64,000 bases of DNA. Origin: Rhizomicrobium sp. Lineage in GTDB: Bacteria > Pseudomonadota > Alphaproteobacteria > Micropepsales > Micropepsaceae. Positions 43,671 to 52,676 of this stretch are shown piece after piece. A program made the translations under genes and the position numbers. The stretch covers positions 4,293,418 through 4,357,417 of the forward strand of contig JBBCGL010000001.1 of NCBI GenBank assembly GCA_037200385.1, in the 5' to 3' direction. A model generated the notes under the pieces. It did no database searches and was not told where the DNA came from. It worked only from the letters and a program-made list of their open reading frames with translations. Every line of letters begins with the position of its first letter. The stretch's first letter is position 1.

Positions 43671-44156
43671 GTGCGAACACTGACCGCCAAGACCAAGACA
43701 AAGGCGCCGCCCAAGAAGGCCGCCAAGGCGCCTGCCAAGAAGAAAGCCACCGCCAAGAAGCCGGTTTCGAAGAAAGCCTCGCTGAAGAAGGCGGCCAACC
43801 AGCCGCTTTATCATGTCGACGAAGCGCTGCTCGAGCGCATCAAGGCGTCGCTCGAGGACGACAAGGCCGAGGACATCGTGACCATCGACATGGCCGGCCG
43901 CTCCTCCTTCGCGGACGCGATCGTGATCGCGACCGGCCGCTCGTCGCGTCATGTCGCCTCGATCGCAGAACATCTGGCGCGGCGCCTGAAAGATGCCGGC
44001 TACGGCACGCGGCCGGTGAACGGTGCGCAACAAGGCGACTGGGTCCTGGTCGACGCCGGCGACGTCATCGTCCACGTCTTCCGCCCCGAAGTGCGCGAAT
44101 ACTACAACCTCGAAAGCATGTGGTCGGTCGAGGAACCGCAGCGCTCGCGGGCTTGA
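43671..44156 (+). CDS. rsfS: Ribosomal silencing factor RsfS with basic N-terminal tail
   Basis: 161 residues if GTG 43671 is the start (AGGGG about 9 bp before it). The core from about residue 45 is RsfS: LLERIKASLEDDKAEDIVTIDM, RSSFADAIVIATGRSSRHVASIAEHLA, and GDWVLVDAGDVIVHVFRPEVREYYNLESMW. It binds L14 and blocks subunit joining when nutrients are low. The first 40 residues are an unusual Lys/Ala/Pro-rich tail (KKAAKAPAKKKATAKK), similar in composition to histone H1 tails. It follows nadD and precedes rlmH. Confidence 0.9.
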   Translation: MRTLTAKTKTKAPPKKAAKAPAKKKATAKKPVSKKASLKKAANQPLYHVDEALLERIKASLEDDKAEDIVTIDMAGRSSFADAIVIATGRSSRHVASIAEHLARRLKDAGYGTRPVNGAQQGDWVLVDAGDVIVHVFRPEVREYYNLESMWSVEEPQRSRA

Positions 44157-44160
44157 GCCG

Positions 44161-44643
44161 ATGCGTCTCCACATCCTCTGCGTCGGTTTCGGGCGCGGCA
44201 CCCAGGAGGGCGCGCTGACCGACGATTTCGTCGGTCGCGCGCTGCAGATGGGCCGCCGCCTCGGCTTCACCGCGGTGACTTGCGAGGAGATCGCGGTCTC
44301 CAGGGACCGCGAGCTTAAGAAGCGCATGGAGGACGAGGCTGAGCGTCTCGCCCGCCGCGTGCCCGAGGGCGCGCATGTCATCCTGCTCGATGCCAAGGGC
44401 AAGGGCATGACCAGCGAGGATTTCGCCGAGATGCTGGGGGCGCTGCGCGACGCGGGCACCCGCGACCTCGCCTTCGTGATCGGTGGTCCGGACGGCCTTG
44501 CGCCGCTCCCCGGCAAGAAGGCCGGCCGCAGCCTGGCCTTCGGGCCGCAGACCTGGCCGCACCTGATGGTGCGCGCGATGCTGAGCGAGCAGATCTACCG
44601 CGCCCTGACGATCCTGGCGGGACATCCGTATCATCGGGCGTAG
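44161..44643 (+). CDS. rlmH: 23S rRNA pseudouridine-1915 N3-methyltransferase
   Basis: 160 residues of the SPOUT class. It has MRLHILCVGFGRG at the start, HVILLDAKGKGMTSEDFAEML, LAFVIGGPDGLAP for the SAM-binding knot, and the conserved C terminus MLSEQIYRALTILAGHPYHRA. It methylates pseudouridine 1915 in helix 69 of 23S rRNA. It starts 4 bp after rsfS, the usual gene pair. Confidence 0.96.
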   Translation: MRLHILCVGFGRGTQEGALTDDFVGRALQMGRRLGFTAVTCEEIAVSRDRELKKRMEDEAERLARRVPEGAHVILLDAKGKGMTSEDFAEMLGALRDAGTRDLAFVIGGPDGLAPLPGKKAGRSLAFGPQTWPHLMVRAMLSEQIYRALTILAGHPYHRA

Positions 44644-44644
44644 C

Positions 44645-44687
44645 GCGTGCTTCGAGGCCCGGCTTCGCCGAAGGCGAAGCCTCGAAG
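44645..44687. repeat. Dispersed palindrome, inverted half copy
   Basis: GCGTGCTTCGAGGC (44645-44658) is the reverse complement of the right end of the 43-bp repeats at 25346 and 40541. It pairs with GCCTCGAAG (44679-44687), and an inner GGCTTCGCC / GGCGAAGC stem extends the hairpin. It starts 2 bp after the rlmH stop and may end its transcript. Confidence 0.75.
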
Positions 44688-44752
44688 AACCGTCCTAACC
44701 CTTCCTTAACCACAATCCGCGATGCTCCTGTGTCGCAATGGGACGGGGCCCC

Positions 44753-45181
44753 ATGGAGATCAACGGACCGAAAAGGATCGAGACTGCGGCTGTGCGCCGT
44801 GCGGGCCGGCCCGCGAGCGGCGCGGGCGGCGCGTTCCATGTCGCCGATGCCGGCGAAGCGCGCGGCAGCGTGGTCGCCGGCCCCGGCCCGATCGGCGCGC
44901 TCGACTCCATCCTGATGCTGCAGGGCCTCGACGATTCCACCGACGGCAAGTCCAAGGCCGCGGCGCATGGCGAGAAGCTGCTCGACATGCTGGACGAGAT
45001 TCGCGACGGGCTCCTGGCCGGCGGCGTGCCGCGCACCACGCTCAACCGCCTGGCGAACGCGGTGACCCGCCGCCACGACCAGTTCAACGACCCCAAGCTG
45101 CAAGGCGTGCTCGACGAGATCGAGCTCAGGGCCCATGTCGAGATCGCCAAGCTCGAGATGATGGACCAGAGGGTGGCGTAA
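44753..45181 (+). CDS. fliX: Flagellar assembly protein FliX
   Basis: 142 residues from ATG 44753 (MEINGPKRIETAAVRRAG). FliX features: MEINGP start, a flexible Gly/Ala-rich segment, SILMLQGLDD, GEKLLDMLDEIRDGLLAGGVP, and a helical C terminus (LQGVLDEIELRAHVEIAKLEMM). In Caulobacter FliX couples assembly of early flagellar parts to the sigma-54 activator FlbD. No other flagellar gene is in this window. A sigma-54 activator is encoded at 8341, but the distance gives no direct link. Confidence 0.85.
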   Translation: MEINGPKRIETAAVRRAGRPASGAGGAFHVADAGEARGSVVAGPGPIGALDSILMLQGLDDSTDGKSKAAAHGEKLLDMLDEIRDGLLAGGVPRTTLNRLANAVTRRHDQFNDPKLQGVLDEIELRAHVEIAKLEMMDQRVA

Positions 45182-45260
45182 GATTCGCGCGCTATCGCCA
45201 TGACCAGCAACAGCGGGCCGTGGCGTTTTCTTCTTTTTCCAAAGCCGTCTGTTCGCGACC

Positions 45261-45857
45261 CTAACCCACCGGCTGAGGCCGGTTTGCCGGATGTGCGCTC
45301 TCCGACGCCGGCGGGTACCAGAGATAGCGGTGCAAGATGTATTTCGGCGTGTCGCGCGGCGGCAGGCCGGCGTGCAGGTAGAGCCAGAGCGGCGGGAAGA
45401 CCAGCATGCGGCCCGGCGCCGGCGCGACGCTGACGTCGAGCCTGGGGAACACCGTCTCGCCGCCGCCGGGCGCGTTGAGATAGAGGATCGCGGTCAGGAA
45501 GCGGCGGCTCTGCTCGTCGTTCATCACGTCGACATGCGGCGCGAAGCCCTCGGCGCCGCCCGGCATGTAGCGCTTCATGCGCACCTTCTCGGCCCACACC
45601 TTGTCCGGCCACGCCGCTCCGATGCCGATCTCCTGGTTGTAGCGCTCGATCGCCTGCATCATCACGCCCAGCACCTCGGCCTCGACCTCGGGCCAGTGGC
45701 GGCTGACGTTCAGTTCGGCGAAATTGTAGGAACGCTCGGCCTGCATGCGCTCGTGCCGCGCGGCATCCGTCTCGAAGCGCCCGATCAATGCATCGCAGCG
45801 TGCGGGCGACAGCGTGCCGTCATAGACCTTCACATAGTCGGACAGCAGCTTGGCCAA
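45261..45857 (-). CDS. 2-oxoglutarate/Fe(II) oxygenase (prolyl 4-hydroxylase-like)
   Basis: 198 residues. The double-stranded beta-helix core has MKRYMPGGAEGFAPHVDV (His-x-Asp iron ligands), then NAPGGGETVFPRLDVSVAPAPGRMLVFP and WLYLHAGLPPRDTPKYILHRYLWY (distal His; a basic residue for 2-oxoglutarate). It resembles P4Hc-type hydroxylases acting on proteins or small molecules. It is transcribed 31 bp downstream of sucB, which makes 2-oxoglutarate metabolism a natural neighbour, though a functional link is not shown. Confidence 0.82.
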   Translation of the reverse strand: MAKLLSDYVKVYDGTLSPARCDALIGRFETDAARHERMQAERSYNFAELNVSRHWPEVEAEVLGVMMQAIERYNQEIGIGAAWPDKVWAEKVRMKRYMPGGAEGFAPHVDVMNDEQSRRFLTAILYLNAPGGGETVFPRLDVSVAPAPGRMLVFPPLWLYLHAGLPPRDTPKYILHRYLWYPPASESAHPANRPQPVG

Positions 45858-45888
45858 GGCGCAGCTCCGGGATCGGCGAAGGCCGCCG

Positions 45889-47163
45889 TCAGATATCCAG
45901 CAGCAGGCGCTGCGGGTCTTCCAGGTTCTCCTTCACCCGCACCAGGAAGGTCACCGCCTCGCGGCCGTCGACCAGGCGGTGGTCGTAGGAGAGCGCCAGA
46001 TACATCATCGGCTTGATGACGATCTTGTCGTCCTCGACCATCGCGCGCGGCTGGATCTTGTGCATCCCCAGGATGCCCGATTGCGGCGTGTTGAGGATCG
46101 GCGTCGACATCAGCGAGCCGAACACCCCGCCGTTTGTGATGGTGAAGGTGCCGCCCTGCAGCTCCTCCAATTTCAGCTTGTTGTCGCGGGCGCGCAGGCC
46201 GTAGTCGTGGATCTTCGCCTCGATCCCCGCCAGCGAGAGCAGGTCGGCATCGCGCACCACAGGCACGACGAGGCCGCGCTCGGTGGAGACCGCCACGCCG
46301 ATGTCGTAATAGTTCTTGTAGACCACGTCGTCGCCTTCGATCTCGGCATTGACGTTCGGCAGGTCCTTCAGCGCCGCGATGCAGGCCTTCACGAAGAAGC
46401 CCATGAAGCCCAGCCGCACGCCGTGCTTCTTCTCGAAGCTGTCCTTGTATTCGGTGCGCAACGCCATGACGTGACTCATGTCGACCTCGTTGAAGGTCGT
46501 GAGCTGGGCGGCGGTGTTCTGCGATTCCTTCAGGCGCAGCGCGATGGTCTTGCGCAGGCGCGACATGGTCACGCGCTCTTCGCGTTCGGCGCGCGGGCGC
46601 GGCCCGGCATGCACCGGTGCGGGTGCAGCGCGGACGGCGGTGCGCTCGGCGGCGCGTGCTTCCAGGGCCTCCAGCATGTCGCCCTTGGTGACGCGGCCGT
46701 CGCGGCCGGTGCCCTGGACCGTGGTGGTGTCGACGCCGTTCTCTTCCGCGATGCGGCGGGCCGACGGCATCGGTGCCGGCGCGGCGGCGATGGGTGCCGC
46801 CTTGGGAGCCGGCGCAGGTTTGGGCGCCTCGGCCTTCGGCGCAGGCTTCGGTGCTTCGACGGCCGGTGCCTTGGGCGCAGCGGCCTGGGGATTCTTCGCC
46901 GTCGTCGCGGACGGCGCGCCCTTGGCGCCTTCGGCGATGGAGCCGAGCAGGGCGCCGACCTCGACCGTGTCGCCTTCCTTCACCGTGATCGACTGCAGCG
47001 AGCCGTCCGCCGGCGAGGGCACTTCCACCGTCACCTTGTCGGTCTCGAGTTCGAGCAACGGCTCGTCGCGTGCAACCGCCTCGCCTTCCTTCTTGAACCA
47101 GCGCGCCACGGTGGCTTCGGTGACGGACTCGCCCATCGCGGGCACTTTGATTTCGATGGTCAT
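45889..47163 (-). CDS. sucB: 2-oxoglutarate dehydrogenase E2 (dihydrolipoyl succinyltransferase)
   Basis: 424 residues. Lipoyl domain (residues 1-76) with the lipoylated Lys in [11 protein letters not shown]; an Ala/Pro-rich linker (about 85-130); peripheral-subunit-binding domain ([30 protein letters not shown] written in two parts: [12 protein letters not shown] and [12 protein letters not shown]); catalytic domain with [17 protein letters not shown] (His and Asp) and the end DPQRLLLDI. It transfers the succinyl group to CoA. It follows sucA, with a three-hairpin repeat between them. No lpd gene follows; E3 must be encoded elsewhere. Confidence 0.95.
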   Translation of the reverse strand: MTIEIKVPAMGESVTEATVARWFKKEGEAVARDEPLLELETDKVTVEVPSPADGSLQSITVKEGDTVEVGALLGSIAEGAKGAPSATTAKNPQAAAPKAPAVEAPKPAPKAEAPKPAPAPKAAPIAAAPAPMPSARRIAEENGVDTTTVQGTGRDGRVTKGDMLEALEARAAERTAVRAAPAPVHAGPRPRAEREERVTMSRLRKTIALRLKESQNTAAQLTTFNEVDMSHVMALRTEYKDSFEKKHGVRLGFMGFFVKACIAALKDLPNVNAEIEGDDVVYKNYYDIGVAVSTERGLVVPVVRDADLLSLAGIEAKIHDYGLRARDNKLKLEELQGGTFTITNGGVFGSLMSTPILNTPQSGILGMHKIQPRAMVEDDKIVIKPMMYLALSYDHRLVDGREAVTFLVRVKENLEDPQRLLLDI

Positions 47164-47243
47164 CGTGATTTCTCACCAAGGGGGTCACGCGAAGCCGCGG
47201 AGAACGCGGGGTTCGGCATGAACCGTTGCACACTAACCCACTT

Positions 47244-47342
47244 CGTCATCGCCCGCTTCATGCGGGCGACCCATTTTCCTTCTCGGGGAAAGAAAATTGG
47301 GTCACCCGGATCCTTCGCTTCGCTCCGGACCGGGTGATGACG
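47244..47342. repeat. Three-hairpin repeat between sucA and sucB
   Basis: A closing stem CGTCATC (47244-47250) / GATGACG (47336-47342) encloses three hairpins: GCCCGC / GCGGGC; CCCATTTTC / GAAAATTGGG; and CACCCGG / CCGGGTG. This cloverleaf-like layout fits a mobile intergenic repeat rather than a tRNA. As it lies inside the sucA-sucB transcript, it could adjust the relative amounts of E1 and E2. Confidence 0.7.
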
Positions 47343-47348
47343 GCTCAT

Positions 47349-50279
47349 TCATAACGTCAAAGCTTCGGCCAAGAACGCCTTCAATTCCGCATTGTGCTGG
47401 CTCATCAGGCCCGCCGCCGTCGAGGCGTATTCCGGGCGGCCGACATAGCGCGGGCGGGCGGTGCCGCCCAGCTGCGCCACCGTCTGCTCGATGCGCGGGG
47501 CGGCGAAGCCCCAGGCGCCCTGGTTCTTCGGCTCTTCCTGGCACCACACGATCTCGGCCTTCGGGAAGCGGTTGAGCTCCAGCGCCAGGACGTTCTCCGG
47601 GAAGGGATAGAGCTGTTCGAGCCGGATGATCTGCACCCGGTTCTCGTTCAGCTTGTCGCGCGCTTCCATCAGGTCGAAATACACCTTGCCGGAGCACAGC
47701 ACGACCCGCTTGATGTCCTTATCCTCGGCCAGCCTGGTCGTCCACGCGCCCGGCACGCATTCGGCCTGGTCGCGCAACACGCGGTGGAAGGACGAGCCCG
47801 GCCCGAAATCGGCCAGGAACGAGGTGCACTTCTTGTGGCGCAGCAGGGATTTGGGCGTCATCACGATCAGCGGCTTGCGGAACGGCCGGTGCAGCTGGCG
47901 CCGCAGCGCATGGAAATAGTTCGCCGGCGTGGTGGGATAGACGACCTGGATGTTGTCCTGGGCGCAGAGCTGCAGATAGCGCTCCAGCCGTGCCGAGGAA
48001 TGCTCCGGCCCCTGGCCCTCATAGCCATGCGGCAGCAGCATCACCAGGCCGCACATGCGCAGCCACTTGGTCTCGCCCGACGCGATGAACTGATCGATGA
48101 TCACCTGCGCGCCGTTGGCGAAGTCGCCGAACTGCGCTTCCCACAGCGTCAGCGCCTTGGGCTCGGCCGAGGAATAGCCGTATTCGAAGCCCAGCACCGC
48201 CTCTTCCGACAGCAGCGAGTCGATCATCTCGAACGGCGCCTGGCCGTCGCGGATGTTCGCCAGCGGATACCAGCGCGCTTCGGTCTCCTGGTCGATCAGC
48301 GCGGCGTGGCGCTGGCTGAACGTGCCTTCGGTCGAATCCTGGCCGGAGAAGCGGATCGGCATGCCTTCGAGCATCAGCGTGCCGAAGGCCAGCGCCTCCG
48401 CGGTCGCCCAGTCGAAGCCTTCGCCCGACGCGAACATCGCGTCCTTGGCGTCCAGCGCGCGCGCCACCGTCTTGTGGACGTTGAAGCCCGGCGGCACGCG
48501 GGTCAGCGCGGCACCGACCTCGCGCACGGTCTCCAGCGGCACGGCGGTATCGCCGCGGCGGTCGCCCTTGGGCGCCATGGACATGCCGGACCAGCGCCCG
48601 TCGAGCCAGTCGGCATGCTCGGGCTTGTGCGTCTTGGACGCCGTCAGTTCGTCGTCGAGCCGCGCCATGAAGCTCTTCAGCATCGCGTCGGCTTCGGACT
48701 GGCTCAGCGTGCCTTCGTCGACCAGCTTCTGCGTATAGAGCACCAGCGTCGTCGGATGATCCTTGATCGCCTTGTACATCAAGGGCTGGCTGAAGGTCGG
48801 CTCCAACGTCTCGTTGTGACCGAACCGGCGGTAGCACACCATGTCGATCACGACGTCCTTGTGGAACAGCTGGCGGAATTCCGTCGCGATGCGGGCGCAA
48901 TGCACCACCGCCTCGGGATCGTCGCCGTTCACATGGAAGATCGGCGCCTGCACCATCAACGCGATATCCGTGCAGTACGGCGAGGAGCGCGAATAGGCCG
49001 GCGACGTCGTGAAGCCGATCTGGTTGTTGATGATGAAATGGATCGTGCCGCCGGTGCGGAAGCCTTTGGTGCCGCTCATCGAGAAGCACTCTGCGACCAC
49101 GCCCTGGCCCGCGAAGGCCGCGTCGCCGTGCAGCAGCAGCGGCATCACGCTGGAGCGGTCGGCGGTGTCGTCGAGCTGCGCCTGCTTGGCGCGCGCCTTG
49201 CCCAGCACGACCGGATCGGACGCTTCGAGATGCGACGGGTTCGCCGTCAGCGAGAGATGGACCTGGTGGTTGTCGAACTCGCGGTCCGACGAGGCGCCCA
49301 GATGGTACTTCACGTCGCCCGAGCCCTGCACTTCGGAGGGGTTCGCGCTGCCGCCGGAGAATTCGTGGAACAGCTGGCGATAGGGCTTGCTCATGACATT
49401 GGCGAGCACGTTGAGGCGCCCGCGATGCGCCATGCCGATCACGATCTCCTTCACGCCGAGCTGGCCGCCGCGCTTGATGATCTGCTCCAGCGCCGGGATC
49501 ATCGCCTCGCCGCCGTCCAGGCCGAAGCGCTTGGTGCCGAGGAAGCGCAGGCTGGCGAACTTCTCGAAGCCTTCCGCCTCGACCAGCTTGTTGAGGATCG
49601 CCTTCTTGCCTTCGGGTGAGAACACGATTTCCTTGTCCGGACCCTCGATACGACGCTGCAGCCAGTCCTTCTGCTCGGCGTCGTTGATGTGCATGAACTC
49701 ATAGCCGATGCGGCCGCAATAAGTGCGCTTGAGGATCTCGGTGACCCGGCGCGGCGTCGCCGTCTCCAGTCCCATCACGCCGTCCATGTAGATCGGGCGG
49801 TCGAGGTCCTCGGCATGGAATCCGTAGAAGGTCGGCTCGAGCTGCGGATGCGGCTGGCGGGGCGTGATCTTCAGCGGATCGAGGTCGGCCTCGAGATGGC
49901 CGATGACGCGATAGGCGCGCACCAGTTGGATGGCGCGGATCGAATCCTGCGCCGCCTTGTGCAGGTCGGCTTCGCTGCTCGCGCCCTTGCGCGACGGCCA
50001 CTGCCCGGTCAGGGCCCCCACCAGCTCGCCATTGGCATAGTCCGGCTTCTTGTCGCGCCGCCATTCGGGGCCGCGGCCGAGCTGGGCCGGCGCGAGGCCG
50101 TTCTGGCCCAGGCTCGAAAAATAGGCACGCCAGCTTTCATCGACCGCGTCGGGATTTTCCAGGTACTGGGCGTAGAGCGACTCGACGAAGGCGGCGTTGG
50201 TGCCGGTCAGGAAAGATGTCGCCTCCAGCAGGTCGTTGGAGCTGCGGGCGAGGCGGGGAGAGGAGGATTGATCAGTCAT
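47349..50279 (-). CDS. sucA: 2-oxoglutarate dehydrogenase E1
   Basis: 976 residues, full length. Thiamine-diphosphate-dependent decarboxylation of 2-oxoglutarate, the first step of the complex in the TCA cycle. It has the N-terminal E2-binding segment (FVESLYAQYLENPDAVDESW), IGMAHRGRLNVLANVMSKP, CVPGAW and a C-terminal transketolase-like domain with HGYEGQGPEHSSARLERYLQL and RVQIIRLEQLYPFP. It starts after a 226-bp divergent intergenic region shared with an acyltransferase gene and is followed by sucB. Confidence 0.97.
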   Translation of the reverse strand: MTDQSSSPRLARSSNDLLEATSFLTGTNAAFVESLYAQYLENPDAVDESWRAYFSSLGQNGLAPAQLGRGPEWRRDKKPDYANGELVGALTGQWPSRKGASSEADLHKAAQDSIRAIQLVRAYRVIGHLEADLDPLKITPRQPHPQLEPTFYGFHAEDLDRPIYMDGVMGLETATPRRVTEILKRTYCGRIGYEFMHINDAEQKDWLQRRIEGPDKEIVFSPEGKKAILNKLVEAEGFEKFASLRFLGTKRFGLDGGEAMIPALEQIIKRGGQLGVKEIVIGMAHRGRLNVLANVMSKPYRQLFHEFSGGSANPSEVQGSGDVKYHLGASSDREFDNHQVHLSLTANPSHLEASDPVVLGKARAKQAQLDDTADRSSVMPLLLHGDAAFAGQGVVAECFSMSGTKGFRTGGTIHFIINNQIGFTTSPAYSRSSPYCTDIALMVQAPIFHVNGDDPEAVVHCARIATEFRQLFHKDVVIDMVCYRRFGHNETLEPTFSQPLMYKAIKDHPTTLVLYTQKLVDEGTLSQSEADAMLKSFMARLDDELTASKTHKPEHADWLDGRWSGMSMAPKGDRRGDTAVPLETVREVGAALTRVPPGFNVHKTVARALDAKDAMFASGEGFDWATAEALAFGTLMLEGMPIRFSGQDSTEGTFSQRHAALIDQETEARWYPLANIRDGQAPFEMIDSLLSEEAVLGFEYGYSSAEPKALTLWEAQFGDFANGAQVIIDQFIASGETKWLRMCGLVMLLPHGYEGQGPEHSSARLERYLQLCAQDNIQVVYPTTPANYFHALRRQLHRPFRKPLIVMTPKSLLRHKKCTSFLADFGPGSSFHRVLRDQAECVPGAWTTRLAEDKDIKRVVLCSGKVYFDLMEARDKLNENRVQIIRLEQLYPFPENVLALELNRFPKAEIVWCQEEPKNQGAWGFAAPRIEQTVAQLGGTARPRYVGRPEYASTAAGLMSQHNAELKAFLAEALTL

Positions 50280-50505
50280 TTCAGAATGTTAGGGCCGGAC
50301 TTCTTGGGTCCTGGCCGATCCGTTTGGCTTGGAGGCCGGAGGCTGCGCGTGGTAGCGCCGTTGGGCCATCAATTCAACGCTCCACACGGTTAAATATGGG
50401 TGCAATGGGACCGTATTGCGACAACCGAAGAACCCTTCTTTGCGTACGGTTTTTGCGCTGAATTCATTTAAGGGCGACCGCTTCCGCCGTGTATAGCTCC
50501 GCTTC

Positions 50506-51633
50506 ATGGAACCCAAACGCCTGACCTCGCTCGATGCGCTGCGCGGCCTCGCCGCGCTGGTCGTCGTCCTGTGGCACTGGCAACACTTCTTCGCGCTCGA
50601 CGGCGACTGGATGGACGGCTGGACGCGCGACATGCAGCCCGCCTATGGGTTGCTCAAGCCGTTCTATGTCCAGGGCTGGGCGGCGGTCGACCTGTTCTTC
50701 GTGCTCTCGGGCTTCGTGTTCTTCTGGCTCTATGGTGCGGCGATCCGCAGCCGCGCCGTCGCGGCCTCGCGCTTCGCGGGCCTGCGCCTTTCGCGGCTCT
50801 ATCCCCTGCACGTCGTCCTGCTGGTCGTGGCGGCGACATTGCAGTTCCTGTTCTTCCGCGCCCATGGCGTGTTCTTCATCTACGAGGCGAACGACGCACC
50901 GCATTTCGCGGCCAGCCTCGTCATGGTGCAAAACTGGTGGCCGGGGTCGCCCCAGAGCTTCGACGGGCCGAGCTGGTCGGTGTCGGTCGAGGTGCTGCTC
51001 TATGTGCTCTTCTTCATTGCCTGCCGCGCCGGCCTGAAGCGCGGCTTGCATTGTTTCGTCCTGGCCTGTCTCGGCGGATTGCTGCTGCCCTATGACGAGC
51101 ACATCGCGCGCGGCATCATCGGCTTCTTCATGGGCGGATTTGTCTTCACGGTGTGGGATCTGCTCAGGGTCCGCGCCGATGCCCGCGCCGCCGGGCGTTT
51201 GCTCGGCGCCGCCGCCGTCTTGGGCTGGCTCGCCCTCGCCGCGATGCTCTACCGCGGCAGTTCCTGGCTCGCGAATGGCGAGGCCAACAACCTGTTCCTC
51301 CTGGCCTTCGATTTCGGGCTCTGTCCGCTGACCGTCCTGGCGCTTGCGCTGCACGAGCAGGCGCGCGGACGCTCCTATGCGGCCCTGGGCTTCCTGGGCG
51401 ACATCAGCTACTCGACCTATATGATCCATTTTCCGCTGCAACTGGGTCTCGCCTTGCTGGCGCCCGCGCTGGGGCTGGCGCCGCGCTTCTTCATGCAGGG
51501 CTGGGTGATGCTGACCTTCTATGTCGTGCTGATCGGGCTTGGGACGCTGTCCTACCGGTATTTCGAGCGTCCGATGCAGATCCTGCTGCGGAGTCTGGGG
51601 CAGCGGAAAGATTCCGTTGCGGCGCGCGGTTGA
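50506..51633 (+). CDS. Acyltransferase family 3 membrane protein
   Basis: 375 residues with about ten membrane helices. The acyltransferase-3 signature is at the start: RLTSLDALRGLAALVVVLWHWQHFF (with the conserved Arg and His), then WAAVDLFFVLSGFVFFW, GPSWSVSVEVLLYVLFF and a final RYFERPMQ. Such inner-membrane proteins O-acetylate surface polysaccharides or lipids. It is divergent from sucA and convergent with an FkbM methyltransferase gene, so this pair of surface-modification-type genes separates sucAB from sucCD. Confidence 0.9.
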   Translation: MEPKRLTSLDALRGLAALVVVLWHWQHFFALDGDWMDGWTRDMQPAYGLLKPFYVQGWAAVDLFFVLSGFVFFWLYGAAIRSRAVAASRFAGLRLSRLYPLHVVLLVVAATLQFLFFRAHGVFFIYEANDAPHFAASLVMVQNWWPGSPQSFDGPSWSVSVEVLLYVLFFIACRAGLKRGLHCFVLACLGGLLLPYDEHIARGIIGFFMGGFVFTVWDLLRVRADARAAGRLLGAAAVLGWLALAAMLYRGSSWLANGEANNLFLLAFDFGLCPLTVLALALHEQARGRSYAALGFLGDISYSTYMIHFPLQLGLALLAPALGLAPRFFMQGWVMLTFYVVLIGLGTLSYRYFERPMQILLRSLGQRKDSVAARG

Positions 51634-51685
51634 GCGGGCGCGGTTACCGGACGGCCGCGACGGTCCGGGCCGCGATTTGCCGGTC

Positions 51686-52609
51686 CTAGTACCAGCGTCC
51701 GTTGACGGAAAACCTGGGTGCTTGGCGCACGGTTTCCGCCATGGCGTCGAAGTTCCGGACGAACAGCACCTTCACATCATAGGGGATCGGCGAAAGGCGC
51801 TCCAGCTTCCGCGTCACGGGGTCGTACTGGACGGGTGTGAAGCCATGCGACGTCATCTCCTGGAGCGTGGCTTCGGGCGAACTGCCGAATCCCACGGTCC
51901 GCCGGAGGCAACCGAGCGCCACCGCCTTGAGCGCCGGATTGGCCAGCAGCCGCGGCGCGCCGCGCAAGACGTGATGCTCGAAACCCACCACGTCGATCTT
52001 GAGGAAGCTCACCGGCCGATCCGCCACGATGTCGTCCAGGCGCATGACCGGGACTTCCCCGTAACCGGAGGCGGCGTCGGTGCGCATTTCGTTGACCGCC
52101 GCGCCGTCGAGTCTTGCGTAGAGGATGCCCGGCGCGTCGCCGATCGCCGCCTTGTGGACTTCCACCCGGTTGCCGAGGTTGTTGATTCCGATATTCGCCG
52201 CGAGCGCCGCCAGCGCCGCCGGGCTGGGCTCGCAGGCGATGACGTCGGCGTCCGCGACGCCGGCGCCCATCACCGCGAAGACGCCGACATTCGCCCCCAC
52301 ATCGACGAGCCGCTCGCCCGGTGCAAGCGCATGCAGCATGAAGCCCGCGACACGGAATTCGAACAGGCCGCTGTAATATTCGGCGCTCACCGAGGTCATG
52401 CCCGTCTTGCCGACAAGCTTGGTGCCCGAGACGAAATCCATCACCAGCGGCTGCCGCCACAGGCGCGCCGTCGCCTGCCATCGGATCATCCGGCCCAGGA
52501 CGGCCGACGTGCCTCCGCTCACGCGCGGATCGGCGGCTGAGACGGCGCTGAGGATGGAGCGAAACTTCGCGAAAACGCGCGGTAGCCGCACGAGGCCTCC
52601 CAGGAGCAC
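51686..52609 (-). CDS. FkbM family methyltransferase
   Basis: 307 residues. SAM-binding core: LVDVGANVGVFAVMGAGVA (motif I), DVIACEPSPAALAALAANI (motif II, acidic end), then FLKIDVVGFEHHVLRGA, which is the FkbM pattern IDVxGxE, and a C-terminal LQEMTSHGFT. FkbM enzymes methylate sugars or other hydroxyl groups of exported or secondary metabolites; the substrate here is unknown. Downstream of sucD on the same strand with a 67-bp gap. Confidence 0.85.
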   Translation of the reverse strand: MLLGGLVRLPRVFAKFRSILSAVSAADPRVSGGTSAVLGRMIRWQATARLWRQPLVMDFVSGTKLVGKTGMTSVSAEYYSGLFEFRVAGFMLHALAPGERLVDVGANVGVFAVMGAGVADADVIACEPSPAALAALAANIGINNLGNRVEVHKAAIGDAPGILYARLDGAAVNEMRTDAASGYGEVPVMRLDDIVADRPVSFLKIDVVGFEHHVLRGAPRLLANPALKAVALGCLRRTVGFGSSPEATLQEMTSHGFTPVQYDPVTRKLERLSPIPYDVKVLFVRNFDAMAETVRQAPRFSVNGRWY

Positions 52610-52676
52610 GAGGCTTCCACGCAGCCTGCGAACACAGGCAACATAGCAGGTGCGGCCGGAATTTTCGACTCCCGCG

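Noticed and set aside
43666-43683. Five-codon ATG ORF just before rsfS
   Set aside because: Too short to interpret, and it overlaps the GTG start chosen for rsfS.
47244-47342. tRNA reading of the three-hairpin element
   Set aside because: No T-loop TTCGANNC in the right place, no anticodon arm geometry and no CCA-like acceptor end.
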